Shown here one piece after another: positions 38,398-49,547 of a stretch of 64,000 nt of DNA (position 1 is the first letter of the stretch; every line of letters begins with the position of its first letter). Under the pieces are notes generated by a model. That model made no database searches. It was not told the origin of the DNA and saw nothing but the letters and a program-made list of their open reading frames with translations. Both the position numbers and the translations under genes were made by a program. This DNA comes from Luteococcus sp038433155 (GTDB lineage Bacteria; Actinomycetota; Actinomycetes; Propionibacteriales; Propionibacteriaceae), in contig NZ_JBCDMW010000013.1 of NCBI RefSeq assembly GCF_038433155.1, positions 104,090-168,089 on the forward strand. Direction: 5' to 3'.

Positions 38398-39384
38398 TTA
38401 ATCGGCTCCGTCCAGCAGTTCAGGGCTCAAATTGGCCTCCGTGGAAGGGATTCCGCGTTCAGCTGCAAGCTTGTCCGCGGTGGCCAACAGGCGACGAATT
38501 CGTCCCGCCACGGCGTCCTTGGTGAGCGGCGGGGTGTGCAGCTGACCCAGCTCCTCCAGCGACGCGTTCTTGTGCTCCAAGCGCAACAGCCCGGCCGCCT
38601 TCAGGTGGTCCGGCACATCGTCACCCAGGATCTCCAGGGCGCGCTCCACCCGGGCCCCCGCGGCCACCGCCGCCCGGGCCGAGCGGCGCAGGTTCGCGTC
38701 GTCGAAATTGGCCAGCCGATTGGCCGAGGCACGCACCTCGCGTCGCATCCGACGCTCCTCCCAGGCCAGCAGGGACTCGTGCGCGCCGAGCCGGGTCAGC
38801 ATCGCAGCAATCGCGTCGCCGTCGCGGATCACCACCCGGTCCACGGTGCGCACTTCCCGCGCCTTGGCGGCGATCTGCAGCCGACGGGCCGCCCCCACCA
38901 GCGCCAGGGCCGCCTCGGAGCCCGGGCAGGTGACCTCCAATGCCATCGAGCGGCCGGGTTCGGTCAGCGAGCCGTGGGCCAGGAAGGCGCCCCGCCAGGC
39001 GGCCACCTGGCAACAGGTGCCGCCGCCCACCACGATGGCGGGCAGCCCGCGCACGGGCCGGCCGTGGGAATCGGTCAGGCCGCTCTGCCGGGCCAGGGAC
39101 TCCCCGTCGGCCACCAGCCGCAGCAGGTAGCGGGTGCCCCGCCGGATGCCGGTGCCGTTGACCAGGATCATGTCGGCGGTGAACCCGTAGAGGTCCTGGA
39201 TGGCGGTGCGCAGCCGTCGGGCGGCGGCGCCGGTGTCAAACTCGGCCTCCACCACGATCCGGCCGCTGACGATGTGGATACCGCCGGCAAAGCGCAGCAT
39301 GCTGGCCACCTCGGCGCGACGGCAGCACGGCTTGCTCACCCGGATGCTGGCCAGCTCCGCCTTCACCTGCTGTGTCATGGCCAT
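38398..39384 (-). CDS. whiA: sporulation/cell-division regulator WhiA
   Basis: 328-residue WhiA: an N-terminal homing-endonuclease-like (LAGLIDADG-derived) domain, with PCCRRAEVASMLRFAGG and AWRGAFLAHGSLTEP, and a C-terminal sigma-factor-like DNA-binding domain, with HLKAAGLLRLEHKNASLEELGQ and TKDAVAGRIRRL. It controls division genes (with WhiB) in streptomycetes; non-sporulating actinobacteria keep it. ATG at 39384 has GGAGG upstream. Sits in the conserved uvrC-rapZ-yvcK-whiA order. Confidence 0.95.
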   Translation of the reverse strand: MAMTQQVKAELASIRVSKPCCRRAEVASMLRFAGGIHIVSGRIVVEAEFDTGAAARRLRTAIQDLYGFTADMILVNGTGIRRGTRYLLRLVADGESLARQSGLTDSHGRPVRGLPAIVVGGGTCCQVAAWRGAFLAHGSLTEPGRSMALEVTCPGSEAALALVGAARRLQIAAKAREVRTVDRVVIRDGDAIAAMLTRLGAHESLLAWEERRMRREVRASANRLANFDDANLRRSARAAVAAGARVERALEILGDDVPDHLKAAGLLRLEHKNASLEELGQLHTPPLTKDAVAGRIRRLLATADKLAAERGIPSTEANLSPELLDGAD

Positions 39385-39477
39385 CCAGCGGCCTCCTTCC
39401 CCAGCCCGGCAGGAATGCCCGGCAAGACAGAGATTCAACCACGCCTCGCGCCGCGCGGGCATCCCCGCGGCAGATCC

Positions 39478-40446
39478 TCAGCAGCCCATCACATCCGCAT
39501 AGACCGACGCCAGCCGCAGCGGGTCGTGCCGCGCGGAGCCGTCCCGCATGGCCACGTCGGCCACCACCAACTCCCCACCGAGGGAGCGGACATAGGTGTC
39601 CAGGTGCTCGTCGGCGAAGCTCTGGTCCGCGATCACCACGTCCAGCCGCAGACTCGGCGCATGCTCGGCCAGCAGCTCGATGTGCCGGGAGGCGCTGAAC
39701 CCGTCGGTCTCGTCGGCCGAGGCGATGTTCAGGGTCAGGATCCGCTTACCCGGAGACTCGGCGATGGCCCGGGCCAGCTCCGGCACCAGCAGGTGCGGCA
39801 GCACCGAGGTGAACCAGGAGCCGGGCCCCAGCACCACGTAGTCGCTCTCCGCGATCGCCTCCAGCGCGTCGGGGCAGGCGGCCGCGTCCTGCGGCTCCAG
39901 CCGGATCTTCTGCACCTCGGCCCGGGTCTTCGCGACGGTGGCCTGACCGGACAGGGTGCAGGTCTCGTCCGGGCGGGTGGGGTCCAGCCCGATCACGTCC
40001 GCGGCGATGGTCAGCGGGGTGAGCGACATCGGCAGCACCCGGCCCCGGGTGCGCAGCAACTCCCCCACCTGGTCCAGGCCCGCCACCGGATCCTCCAGGT
40101 GCTGCCACAGGCCCAGGATCAGCAGGTTCCCGACGGCATGCCCACCCAGCGGGCCCCCGCCGCCGAAGCGGGACTGCAGCACGTCGGCCCACTGCCGGCC
40201 GGAGTGGTCGTCGCCGCACAGCGCGGCCAGCGCCATCCGCAGGTCCCCGGGCGGCAGGCAGTCGAACTCGCCACGCAGCCGGCCCGAGGACCCCCCGTCG
40301 TCGGCGACGGTGACGACGGCGGTCAGTCGATCCGTCACCCGGCGCAGGGCGCTCAGACTGGCGGACAGGCCATGCCCGCCGCCCAGGGCGGTCACCGCGG
40401 GGCCGTACTGGGTCTCCCCCCGGATCGGGCGCCGTGCCGCGGTCAT
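39478..40446 (-). CDS. yvcK: YvcK/CofD-like gluconeogenesis factor
   Basis: 322-residue protein of the YvcK (CofD-like, UPF0052) family, which binds UDP-sugars and is needed for cell-wall homeostasis and growth on gluconeogenic carbon sources in other bacteria. Typical motifs: VTALGGGHGLSASLSALR, VTVADDGGSSGRLR, GHAVGNLLILGL, VVLGPGSWFTSVLPHLLV. The ATG overlaps the rapZ stop by 4 bases. 93 bases separate it from whiA, which has its own ribosome site. Confidence 0.93.
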   Translation of the reverse strand: MTAARRPIRGETQYGPAVTALGGGHGLSASLSALRRVTDRLTAVVTVADDGGSSGRLRGEFDCLPPGDLRMALAALCGDDHSGRQWADVLQSRFGGGGPLGGHAVGNLLILGLWQHLEDPVAGLDQVGELLRTRGRVLPMSLTPLTIAADVIGLDPTRPDETCTLSGQATVAKTRAEVQKIRLEPQDAAACPDALEAIAESDYVVLGPGSWFTSVLPHLLVPELARAIAESPGKRILTLNIASADETDGFSASRHIELLAEHAPSLRLDVVIADQSFADEHLDTYVRSLGGELVVADVAMRDGSARHDPLRLASVYADVMGC

Positions 40447-41339
40447 TCCTTGCCCAGATCTCGGTGCATCACCGTCACGGTGATCCCGCGCTCCCGCAGC
40501 CGTCGGCCGAACTCCTCGCTCATGGCGGTGGAGCGGTGCTTGCCGCCGGTGCAGCCGATGGCCACCGTCACCTGCCGCTTGCCCTCCCGGATGTAGCCCG
40601 GGGCCATGGTCTCGAACAGGCCCTCCAGCTTGCCCAGGAAGTCCAGGGCGCCGTCCTGGGCCAGCACATAGCCACTGACCGCCTCGGACAGGCCGGTCTG
40701 GGGCCGCAGCTCCGGTACCCAGTGGGGGTTGGGCAGGAAACGCACGTCGAGCACCAGGTCCGCATCCAGCGGGAGGCCGTTCTTGAAGCCGAAGCTCATC
40801 ACTGCCACCCGGATCCGGTCACCGTCGTCGCCACCATAGGCGTGCGCCACCCGGGCACCCAGCTGGTGCACGTTGATGTTGGTGGTGTCCACCACCAGGT
40901 CCGCCGAGGCCCGCAGGGTGGACAGCATGGCGCGTTCCTTGGTGATCCCGTCCATCAGCCGGCCGTCGCCCTGCAGCGGCAGGGGCCGACGGGTGGACTC
41001 CTGCCGTTTCACGATGGCCGCATCGTCGGCCTCCAGGTAGAGGATCTCGGTCTCGATCCCCTGCTCCGCCAGCTGGGCGAAGATGGTGCCCAGCTGGTCG
41101 AACTGGGTGCGGCTGCGCACGTCCAGCACCACGGCCAGCTTCTCGATCCGGTTGCGCCGGGCCAGGTCCACCAGGTTGAACAGCAGCGCCGGCGGCAGGT
41201 TGTCCACCACATACCAACCGAGGTCCTCCATGGCATGCGCGGCGGTGCGCCGTCCCGCCCCGGACAGCCCGGTGATGATCACCAGGCGGGGGTTGACGAC
41301 GTCGGTCTGGGCGCTGCTCGGTGTGCTCACGGGGCCCAT
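40443..41339 (-). CDS. rapZ: RapZ-family nucleotide-binding protein
   Basis: 298-residue RapZ/YvcJ protein; the E. coli homologue is an adaptor that guides RNase E to a small RNA, and Gram-positive relatives are GTP/ATP-binding proteins. The C-terminal IGCTGGKHRSTAMSEEFGRRL and MSFGFKNGLPLDADLVLDVRFLPNP are canonical. The P-loop reads GLSGAGRRT (24-32): Arg replaces the usual Lys and another Arg stands where Ser/Thr is expected, so nucleotide binding may be weak. The ATG overlaps the uvrC TAA by 1 base; a GTG 3 codons on is an alternative. Confidence 0.92.
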   Translation of the reverse strand: MGPVSTPSSAQTDVVNPRLVIITGLSGAGRRTAAHAMEDLGWYVVDNLPPALLFNLVDLARRNRIEKLAVVLDVRSRTQFDQLGTIFAQLAEQGIETEILYLEADDAAIVKRQESTRRPLPLQGDGRLMDGITKERAMLSTLRASADLVVDTTNINVHQLGARVAHAYGGDDGDRIRVAVMSFGFKNGLPLDADLVLDVRFLPNPHWVPELRPQTGLSEAVSGYVLAQDGALDFLGKLEGLFETMAPGYIREGKRQVTVAIGCTGGKHRSTAMSEEFGRRLRERGITVTVMHRDLGKE

Positions 41340-43315
41340 TATTGCGGAGTCACCTCACCCGTGGTCATGTTGATCGCCTCGCCCGTCTGCTGGCCGCCCA
41401 GCGCGTCGACGACATTCTGCGCCAGCTTGGGGCCGAAGCCGGGCACCAGCGCGATCTCCTCCGCACCGGCCGCCCGTAGTTTCCGCAGACTGCCGAAGTG
41501 CTTCAGCAGGGCCTTGCGTCGGGTCTCCCCCAGCCCCGGCACCTCGTCCAGCACCGACTCCACCATGGCGTGACTGCGCCGGCCGCGGTGATGGGTGATG
41601 GCGAAACGGTGGGCTTCATCGCGCAGGCGCTGCAGCAGGTAGAGCCCCTCCGAGCTGCGGGGCAGGATCAGGGGGTACTCGTCGTCCGGGATCCACACCT
41701 CCTCCAACCGCTTGGCCAGCCCACACAGCGCGATCTCGTCGGCCAGCCCCAGCTCCTGCAGCACCTCGGCGGCGACGGCCACCTGGGGCGCGCCACCGTC
41801 CACCACCACCAGCTGCGGGGCATAGGCGAACTTGCGTGGAGCACCGGTGGTGGCGTCCACCAGCACCGGGCCGCCCTCCGCCTCGGCGCTCATGCTGGCC
41901 CGGTCATCCAGCAGTCGCTTGAACCGGCGGGTCAGGACCTCCCGCATGGCCCGCAGGTCATCGGAGCCGTCGAAGGACTTGATGATGAAGCGCCGGTACT
42001 CGCTCTTGCGCGGCAGCCCGTCCTCGAAGACCACCATCGAGCCCACCACCTCGGTGCCCTGCAGGTGGGAGATGTCATAGCACTCGATCCGCAGCGGGGC
42101 CGTGGGCAGCTCCAGGGTCTCCTGCAGCTGCTCCAGGGCACGGTTGCGGGTGGACAGGTCGCTGGCCCGCTTCATTTTGTGTTGTTGCAGCGCCTGTTGG
42201 GCATTGCGGGCGACGGTGTCCAGCAGGACCTTCTTGTCCCCGCGCTGCGGCACGTGCAGGTTCACATTGGCCATGCGCTGTTCCCGCAGCAGCTGGGCCA
42301 TCACGTCGCCCGAGGCGGGCATCACCGGCACCAGGATCTCCTTGGGGATGTGGCTGGCCAGCTCGGTGTCGGCCGCCGCCGCGTCGGCATAGATCTGCAG
42401 CAGGAATTGCTCCACCAGTTCCTCGGTGCCGGCATCGTCGGCCCGGTCCGCCACCCAGCCGCGTTCGCCACGCACCCGGCCGGCCCGGACATTGAAGATC
42501 TGTACCGCCACCTCCAGCGGGTCCTCAGCCAGGGCAATCACGTCGACGTCCGTGCCGTCGGCCAACACGATGGCATTCCGCTCGGTGGCCTGCTTCAGCG
42601 CGGCCAGGGAGTCCCGCAGCACCGCCGCCTTCTCGAACTCCAGCTCCCGAGAGGCCTCGAGCATCTGCCGTTCCAGCTTGCGGGTGAGCTGCCCGGTGCG
42701 TCCGGCCATGAAGCTGGCGAAGTCCTCCACCAGCTCCCGGTGGTCCTCGGGGCTGATCCTGCCGACGCACGGGGCGGAGCACTTGCCGATGTAGCCCAGC
42801 AGGCAGGGACGGCCGGCCGCCTTGGCATTGTTGAAGACCCCATTGCTGCAGGAGCGCATCGGGAAGACGTGCAGCAGGGCGTCGACGGTCTCCCGGATGG
42901 CCCACGCCTGACCGAAGGGCCCGAAGTAGCGGTAGCCCTTGCGTTTGCTGCCCCGGCCGACGAAGACCCGCGGGTACTCGTCGGACCAGGTCAGGCAGAG
43001 CCAGGGATAGGACTTGTCGTCGCGGTACTTCACGTTGAAGCGCGGGTCGTACTGCTGGATCCAGGTGTATTCCAGCTGCAGGCTCTCCAACTCGTTCTGC
43101 ACCACTGTCCACTCCACCTTGGCGGCGGTGCGCACCATGGTCTGGGTGCGGAAGTGCAGGTTGGCCGGGTCCGCGAAGTAGGAGTTGAGCCGCTGCCGCA
43201 GGTTCTTGGCCTTGCCGACGTAGATCACCTGGCCGTGCGCGTCGCTGAACCGGTAGACCCCGGGATCGGTGGGGATGGTCCCCGGCTTGGGGCGATAGGT
43301 GGACGGGTCGGCCAT
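41339..43315 (-). CDS. uvrC: excinuclease ABC subunit C
   Basis: 658-residue dual-incision nuclease of nucleotide excision repair. GIY-YIG domain near the N-terminus (PGVYRFSDAHGQVIYVGKAK, about 18-37), a Cys-rich insert (CSAPCVGRIS), UVR motif that binds UvrB (about 205-240), RNase H-like domain (ECYDISHLQGTEVVGSMVVF, VVDGGAPQ) and C-terminal helix-hairpin-helix (DEVPGLGETRRKALLKHFGS). ATG at 43315 has no ribosome site but TAGACT 7 bases upstream (43323-43328): predicted leaderless. First gene of the uvrC-rapZ-yvcK-whiA operon. Confidence 0.96.
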   Translation of the reverse strand: MADPSTYRPKPGTIPTDPGVYRFSDAHGQVIYVGKAKNLRQRLNSYFADPANLHFRTQTMVRTAAKVEWTVVQNELESLQLEYTWIQQYDPRFNVKYRDDKSYPWLCLTWSDEYPRVFVGRGSKRKGYRYFGPFGQAWAIRETVDALLHVFPMRSCSNGVFNNAKAAGRPCLLGYIGKCSAPCVGRISPEDHRELVEDFASFMAGRTGQLTRKLERQMLEASRELEFEKAAVLRDSLAALKQATERNAIVLADGTDVDVIALAEDPLEVAVQIFNVRAGRVRGERGWVADRADDAGTEELVEQFLLQIYADAAAADTELASHIPKEILVPVMPASGDVMAQLLREQRMANVNLHVPQRGDKKVLLDTVARNAQQALQQHKMKRASDLSTRNRALEQLQETLELPTAPLRIECYDISHLQGTEVVGSMVVFEDGLPRKSEYRRFIIKSFDGSDDLRAMREVLTRRFKRLLDDRASMSAEAEGGPVLVDATTGAPRKFAYAPQLVVVDGGAPQVAVAAEVLQELGLADEIALCGLAKRLEEVWIPDDEYPLILPRSSEGLYLLQRLRDEAHRFAITHHRGRRSHAMVESVLDEVPGLGETRRKALLKHFGSLRKLRAAGAEEIALVPGFGPKLAQNVVDALGGQQTGEAINMTTGEVTPQ

Positions 43316-43407
43316 GCGGGCCAGTCTAGGAGGGGGCTCTGACAGGAAGCGCCCGCGGCGTCCCGGACCGAGCGACCCCGGGAGCCGACGCCCGGGAGCG
43401 CGTCGGT

Positions 43408-43413
43408 TAGGTT
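43408..43413 (+). promoter_or_regulatory. candidate -10 of the first Rieske gene
   Basis: TAGGTT, 33 bases before the ATG, followed by a short leader with a GAGGAG ribosome site. Confidence 0.45.
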
Positions 43414-43446
43414 GGTCCCCACTGCCCCCAGGAGTGAGGAGAAGCA

Positions 43447-43848
43447 ATGAAGCCCACCCGACGTGACGTGCTGAAGACCGCGGGTCTGGCGGCCGGCGCC
43501 GCCACCGGCGCGACTGCCCTGACCAGCTGTTCCAGCCCGGAGGAGGTGGCGGCCGGCCCGGCCGAGGTCAAGGCGGCCGATGTGCCGGTGGGCGGCGCGA
43601 CCATCATCGAGGGTTCGCGGTATGTGGTGAGCCAGCCCGCCGCCGGCCAGTACAAGGCCTTCAGCCGTACCTGCCCGCACGCCGCCTGCGATGTCAGCAA
43701 GGTGGAGAAGGCCGAGATCATCTGCACCTGCCACGGCGCCCGGTTCTCCGCCGCGGATGGGGCCCGGTTGAGCGGCCCGGCGGACCGGGGACTGACCGCG
43801 GCCACCGCGACGGTGAAGGGAGACACGATCACCGTCAGCGACGGGTAG
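43447..43848 (+). CDS. Rieske [2Fe-2S] lipoprotein, copy 1
   Basis: 133-residue exported Rieske protein. Start TRRDVLKTAGLAAG is a twin-arginine-type signal that ends in a lipobox-like LTSC, so the folded cluster protein is probably Tat-exported and membrane-anchored. Cluster motifs CPHAAC and CTCHGARF supply two Cys and two His, and the additional Cys of each motif can form the disulfide seen in high-potential Rieske proteins. Partner enzyme unknown. A close paralogue follows 34 bases downstream. The TAG stop is also the first three bases of the TAGGTT -10 of that paralogue. Confidence 0.85.
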   Translation: MKPTRRDVLKTAGLAAGAATGATALTSCSSPEEVAAGPAEVKAADVPVGGATIIEGSRYVVSQPAAGQYKAFSRTCPHAACDVSKVEKAEIICTCHGARFSAADGARLSGPADRGLTAATATVKGDTITVSDG

Positions 43849-43851
43849 GTT
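43846..43851 (+). promoter_or_regulatory. candidate -10 of the second Rieske gene, overlapping the stop of the first
   Basis: TAGGTT whose TAG is the stop codon of Rieske copy 1; 37 bases before the second start. Confidence 0.4.
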
Positions 43852-43882
43852 TGGGGCAACGCCCAAGCACTAGGAGTAGATG

Positions 43883-44281
43883 ATGAGCCCTTCCCGCCGT
43901 GATGTCCTGAAGACCGCCGGCCTGGCGGCCGGTGCCGCCACCGGGGCGGGTGCGCTGGTCGGCTGCTCGAAGCCAGAAGAGGTCAAGGCCGGCCCGACAT
44001 CGGTCAAGGCCGCCGACGTGCCGGTGGGCGGCGCCAAGATCATCGAGGACTCCAACTTCGTCGTCAGCCAGCCCACCGCGGGGCAGTACAAGGCCTTCAC
44101 CCGGCTCTGCCCGCACGCCGGCTGCAAGGTCAGCCAGGTGGAGAAGGCGGAGATCGTGTGCACCTGCCACAACTCCCGCTTCTCCGCCGCCGATGGCTCA
44201 CGGCTGAGCGGCCCCGCCACCGCGGGCCTGGGCAAGGCCACCGCCACGCTGGCGGGCGACACCGTCAACGTCAGCGCCTGA
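43883..44281 (+). CDS. Rieske [2Fe-2S] lipoprotein, copy 2
   Basis: 132-residue paralogue of the upstream gene, alignable end to end without gaps in the core (SRRDVLKTAGLAAGAATGA, KAADVPVGGAKII, VEKAEIVCTCHNSRFSAADG). Same Tat-type signal and lipobox (LVGC), same cluster motifs CPHAGC and CTCHNSRF. Of two adjacent ATGs the second (43883) is used because it is 6 bases from AGGAG; the first (43880) is only 3 away. Divergence is concentrated around the cluster loops (AAC/AGC, GAR/NSR), which could tune redox potential. Confidence 0.85.
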   Translation: MSPSRRDVLKTAGLAAGAATGAGALVGCSKPEEVKAGPTSVKAADVPVGGAKIIEDSNFVVSQPTAGQYKAFTRLCPHAGCKVSQVEKAEIVCTCHNSRFSAADGSRLSGPATAGLGKATATLAGDTVNVSA

Positions 44282-44300
44282 GCCGACGACCCGCAAGACG

Positions 44301-44343
44301 CGGCCGCCAGTCGAGGGGTCCTGGACCTGGTGACGGGCGGCCG
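44301..44343. terminator. hairpin between the Rieske pair and uvrA
   Basis: CGGCCGCC/GGCGGCCG 8-bp stem (44301-44308 with 44336-44343) with an inner GGTCC/GGACC pair, between convergent genes. Confidence 0.55.
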
Positions 44344-44363
44344 TCGAGTCCCGGCCAGCACAG

Positions 44364-47354
<2,991 letters not shown>

Positions 47355-47443
47355 GTCGTCCAGAGTAGAACGCGCCACCGACAGTTTTTTCGCAGCACGT
47401 TCCGGCGGGGTCCACACTGGTGGCTTTGCCCTGCCCGGTTGGT

Positions 47444-47449
47444 TAGGTT
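47444..47449 (+). promoter_or_regulatory. leaderless-type -10 of the maleylpyruvate isomerase-family gene
   Basis: TAGGTT exactly 6 bases before the ATG at 47456; no ribosome site present. Confidence 0.6.
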
Positions 47450-47455
47450 GGTGCC

Positions 47456-48208
47456 ATGACTTCCGAGCCTCCGGCGCCGCTGCCGCTGCCGGTCAGCGCG
47501 ACGACGGCCACCCTGCGTCGACGCAAGCTGGAGGCCACCCAGGCGCTGCTGGGGGACACCATCTCCATCCCCGACGAGGACTGGCAGCAGCCCAGCCGGC
47601 TGCCCGGCTGGACCCGGGCACACGTTGCCACCCACCTGGCCCGCAATGCCGACGCCATGCGGCAGGTGGTGGAGGGCCTACTGGGCAACCGTCCCACTCC
47701 GCTCTACCCCAGCCCCCGCCAACGGCGACGGGACCTGGAAGTGGGCTCCCGCCGCGCGCCGCTGGAGCTGCAGATTGACCTGGACACCTCGGCCGGTCAG
47801 CTCAACCAGGCCTTCACCCGGCTGACCGAATCCGGCCGGGTCGACGTGGTGGAGCTGGGCCCCTGCTTCCGGATGCCGGCCCCGCACCTGATGGTGGCCC
47901 GGCTGAACGAGGTGGTGCTGCACCGGATCGACCTGGACCACGGATTCACCGCCGCCCACGTGGACGCCGACATCGCCCGCTGGCTGCTGGAGTGGAACTG
48001 CCAACGGATCGGCGAACGGCCGGACTTCCCGGCATTGCACCTGATGAGCGATTCCGGCTTCCAGGCCACCATCGGGGCACCGCCACCGGCCGGCCACGAA
48101 GCCCATCTGGTGCATGGCACCGACGCCAGCCTGCTCGGCTGGCTCACCAGCCGCGGCCCCGCCGACTCGCTCGGGGGCGCCGACGGCCTGACCCTTCCGG
48201 AGTTGTGA
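47456..48208 (+). CDS. maleylpyruvate isomerase family mycothiol-dependent enzyme
   Basis: 250-residue protein with an N-terminal DinB-like four-helix domain (about residues 20-165): ATQALLGDTISIPDEDWQQPS, then LPGWTRAHVATHLARNADAM with the metal-binding His, and LNEVVLHRIDLDHGF with the second His pair. A smaller C-terminal domain (about 190-245) matches the MDMPI C-terminal fold. The family includes mycothiol S-transferases and maleylpyruvate isomerase; the true substrate here is unknown. Co-transcribed and overlapping by 1 base with the MBL-hydrolase gene, a combination fitting thiol-linked detoxification. Confidence 0.82.
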   Translation: MTSEPPAPLPLPVSATTATLRRRKLEATQALLGDTISIPDEDWQQPSRLPGWTRAHVATHLARNADAMRQVVEGLLGNRPTPLYPSPRQRRRDLEVGSRRAPLELQIDLDTSAGQLNQAFTRLTESGRVDVVELGPCFRMPAPHLMVARLNEVVLHRIDLDHGFTAAHVDADIARWLLEWNCQRIGERPDFPALHLMSDSGFQATIGAPPPAGHEAHLVHGTDASLLGWLTSRGPADSLGGADGLTLPEL

Positions 48209-48843
48209 TGCCCGAGATCAAGACCGTCCACCTGGCTCCCGGCCTCACCCTGCGCCACGTGGCGGTGGGTCCGATGTCCAACAATGCCTACCTGGTGAGT
48301 GACGCCGAGGGCCGCGCCCTCCTGGTGGACGCCGCCGCCGAGCCCGACGTGCTGCGGGAGCTGGTGGCCGACGTGACCGTGGAGACCATCCTCACCACCC
48401 ACCGTCACCACGACCACATCGGCGCCCTGGCCGAGCTGGCCGGCGCCACGGGCGCACAGACCGTCTGCGGACGTCCCGACGCGGAGGCGATCACCGCCGC
48501 CACCGGCGTGCCCTGCGAACCACTGTGGACCGGCGACCAGCTGGCCCTGGGCCAGCACCGCTTCGGAATCATCGGGCTGGTGGGCCACACCCCCGGCTCG
48601 ATCACCGTCGTGGTCCGTCCCGACGCGTCCCCGGTGCAGCTGTTCACCGGCGATTCCCTGTTCCCCGGCGGCGTCGGCAAGACCGGCAGCCCCGAGGACT
48701 TCACCAGCCTGCTGGACGGCGTGACCAGCCAGCTCTTCGACATCTTCGACGACGACACGGTGGTCTGGCCGGGTCACGGGGAGCCCACCACGCTGGGGGC
48801 GGAACGGCCCCACCTCGACGAGTGGCGCCAGCGCGGCTGGTGA
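48208..48843 (+). CDS. MBL-fold metallo-hydrolase
   Basis: 211-residue metallo-beta-lactamase-fold hydrolase of the glyoxalase II-like group. Metal ligands: THRHHDHIG (about 65-73), GHTPGS (His about 128), the bridging Asp in FTGDSLF and the last His in WPGHGEPTT. With the adjoining mycothiol-family gene it may act on mycothiol thioesters; this is inference. The last 180 bases (48663-48842) are duplicated 1463 bases downstream, beyond the toxin-antitoxin module, so this gene end was the insertion target. Confidence 0.9.
   Translation: MPEIKTVHLAPGLTLRHVAVGPMSNNAYLVSDAEGRALLVDAAAEPDVLRELVADVTVETILTTHRHHDHIGALAELAGATGAQTVCGRPDAEAITAATGVPCEPLWTGDQLALGQHRFGIIGLVGHTPGSITVVVRPDASPVQLFTGDSLFPGGVGKTGSPEDFTSLLDGVTSQLFDIFDDDTVVWPGHGEPTTLGAERPHLDEWRQRGW
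48663..48842 (+). repeat. direct repeat, copy 1 (3' end of the MBL-hydrolase gene)
   Basis: 180 bases matching 50126-50304 with five substitutions and one deleted base. The two copies flank a module of three small genes. Confidence 0.95.
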
Positions 48844-48854
48844 CAGGCCAACCC

Positions 48855-48873
48855 GTATCACGGGTGATACGAT
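48855..48873 (+). promoter_or_regulatory. operator-promoter of the toxin-antitoxin operon
   Basis: Palindrome GTATCA-N4-TGATAC (48855-48870) overlaps the -10 TACGAT (48868-48873), which lies 6 bases before the antitoxin ATG. Overlap of operator and -10 fits autorepression by a Phd-type antitoxin; the mRNA should be leaderless. Confidence 0.65.
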
Positions 48874-48879
48874 CCGTAC

Positions 48880-49113
48880 ATGAGTGTCCCCGTTCGCGAT
48901 CTGCGCAACAACAGTGCCGCCCTGCTGAGGCGAGTGCAGCAGGGTGAGAGCGTCGTGGTCACCAAGGACGGCGAGCCCGTGGCTGAGGTCGTACCCCTGC
49001 GCCGCACTCCACTGCACCGGGACCAACTGCTGAAGCGGTGGGCGACACTCCCCCCGATTGACAGTGAGCAGTTCCGGCACGACGTCGACGACATGCTGGA
49101 CTGGTCGCTGTGA
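48880..49113 (+). CDS. Phd/YefM-type antitoxin
   Basis: 77-residue antitoxin. The N-terminal Phd/YefM DNA-binding part is VPVRDLRNNSAALLRRVQQGESVVV with TKDGEPVAEVVPL; the C-terminal half (HRDQLLKRWATLPP to DDMLDWSL) is the flexible toxin-binding segment. It overlaps the toxin gene by 4 bases (GTGA), typical of such pairs. Predicted to repress its own promoter through the palindrome just upstream. Confidence 0.9.
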   Translation: MSVPVRDLRNNSAALLRRVQQGESVVVTKDGEPVAEVVPLRRTPLHRDQLLKRWATLPPIDSEQFRHDVDDMLDWSL

Positions 49114-49547
49114 CCGCGACAGAGGGCACTGGCCTCCTCGACACGAATCTCGTGATCGACCTCGCCCGCGTTTCTCCCGATGACCTCCCTGAGGTGCCGA
49201 TCATCAGCACGATCACTCTCGCGGAGCTGTCCGTCGGTCCGCTTGTCTCCACCGACCCGTCAGAACGAGCACGTCGGCAGCAGGTGCTGCAACTGGCGGA
49301 GGCATCGTTCGATCCCCTCCCCTTCGACGCCGCTGCTGCACGTGCCTTTGGCGCAGTGGCGGCATCCCTGCGCGCCTCGGGGCGCAAGCCGGCCGCGCGT
49401 GGGTATGACGCTCTCATTGCCGCGGTGGCGATCTCGCAAGACATCCCGCTGCACACCGCGAACCCCGATGACTTTGCCCACATCGGGGGGCTGGATCTTC
49501 GCCCGGTTCGGCGTGCCGGCGCGGCCACGTCGACGGAGCAAGAGTGA
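49110..49547 (+). CDS. vapC: PIN-domain toxin (VapC-like ribonuclease)
   Basis: 145-residue PIN-domain protein. Acidic active-site residues: Asp in GLLDTNLVIDLAR (about residue 11), Glu in ITLAELSVG, Asp in GYDALIAAVAI and the following D in NPDDFAHIGGLDL. VapC toxins cleave tRNA or rRNA; the target is unknown here. The pairing of a Phd-type antitoxin with a PIN toxin is common in actinobacteria. The base composition is visibly less GC-rich than the flanking genes, pointing to transfer. It overlaps the next gene by 1 base. Confidence 0.88.
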   Translation: MTATEGTGLLDTNLVIDLARVSPDDLPEVPIISTITLAELSVGPLVSTDPSERARRQQVLQLAEASFDPLPFDAAAARAFGAVAASLRASGRKPAARGYDALIAAVAISQDIPLHTANPDDFAHIGGLDLRPVRRAGAATSTEQE

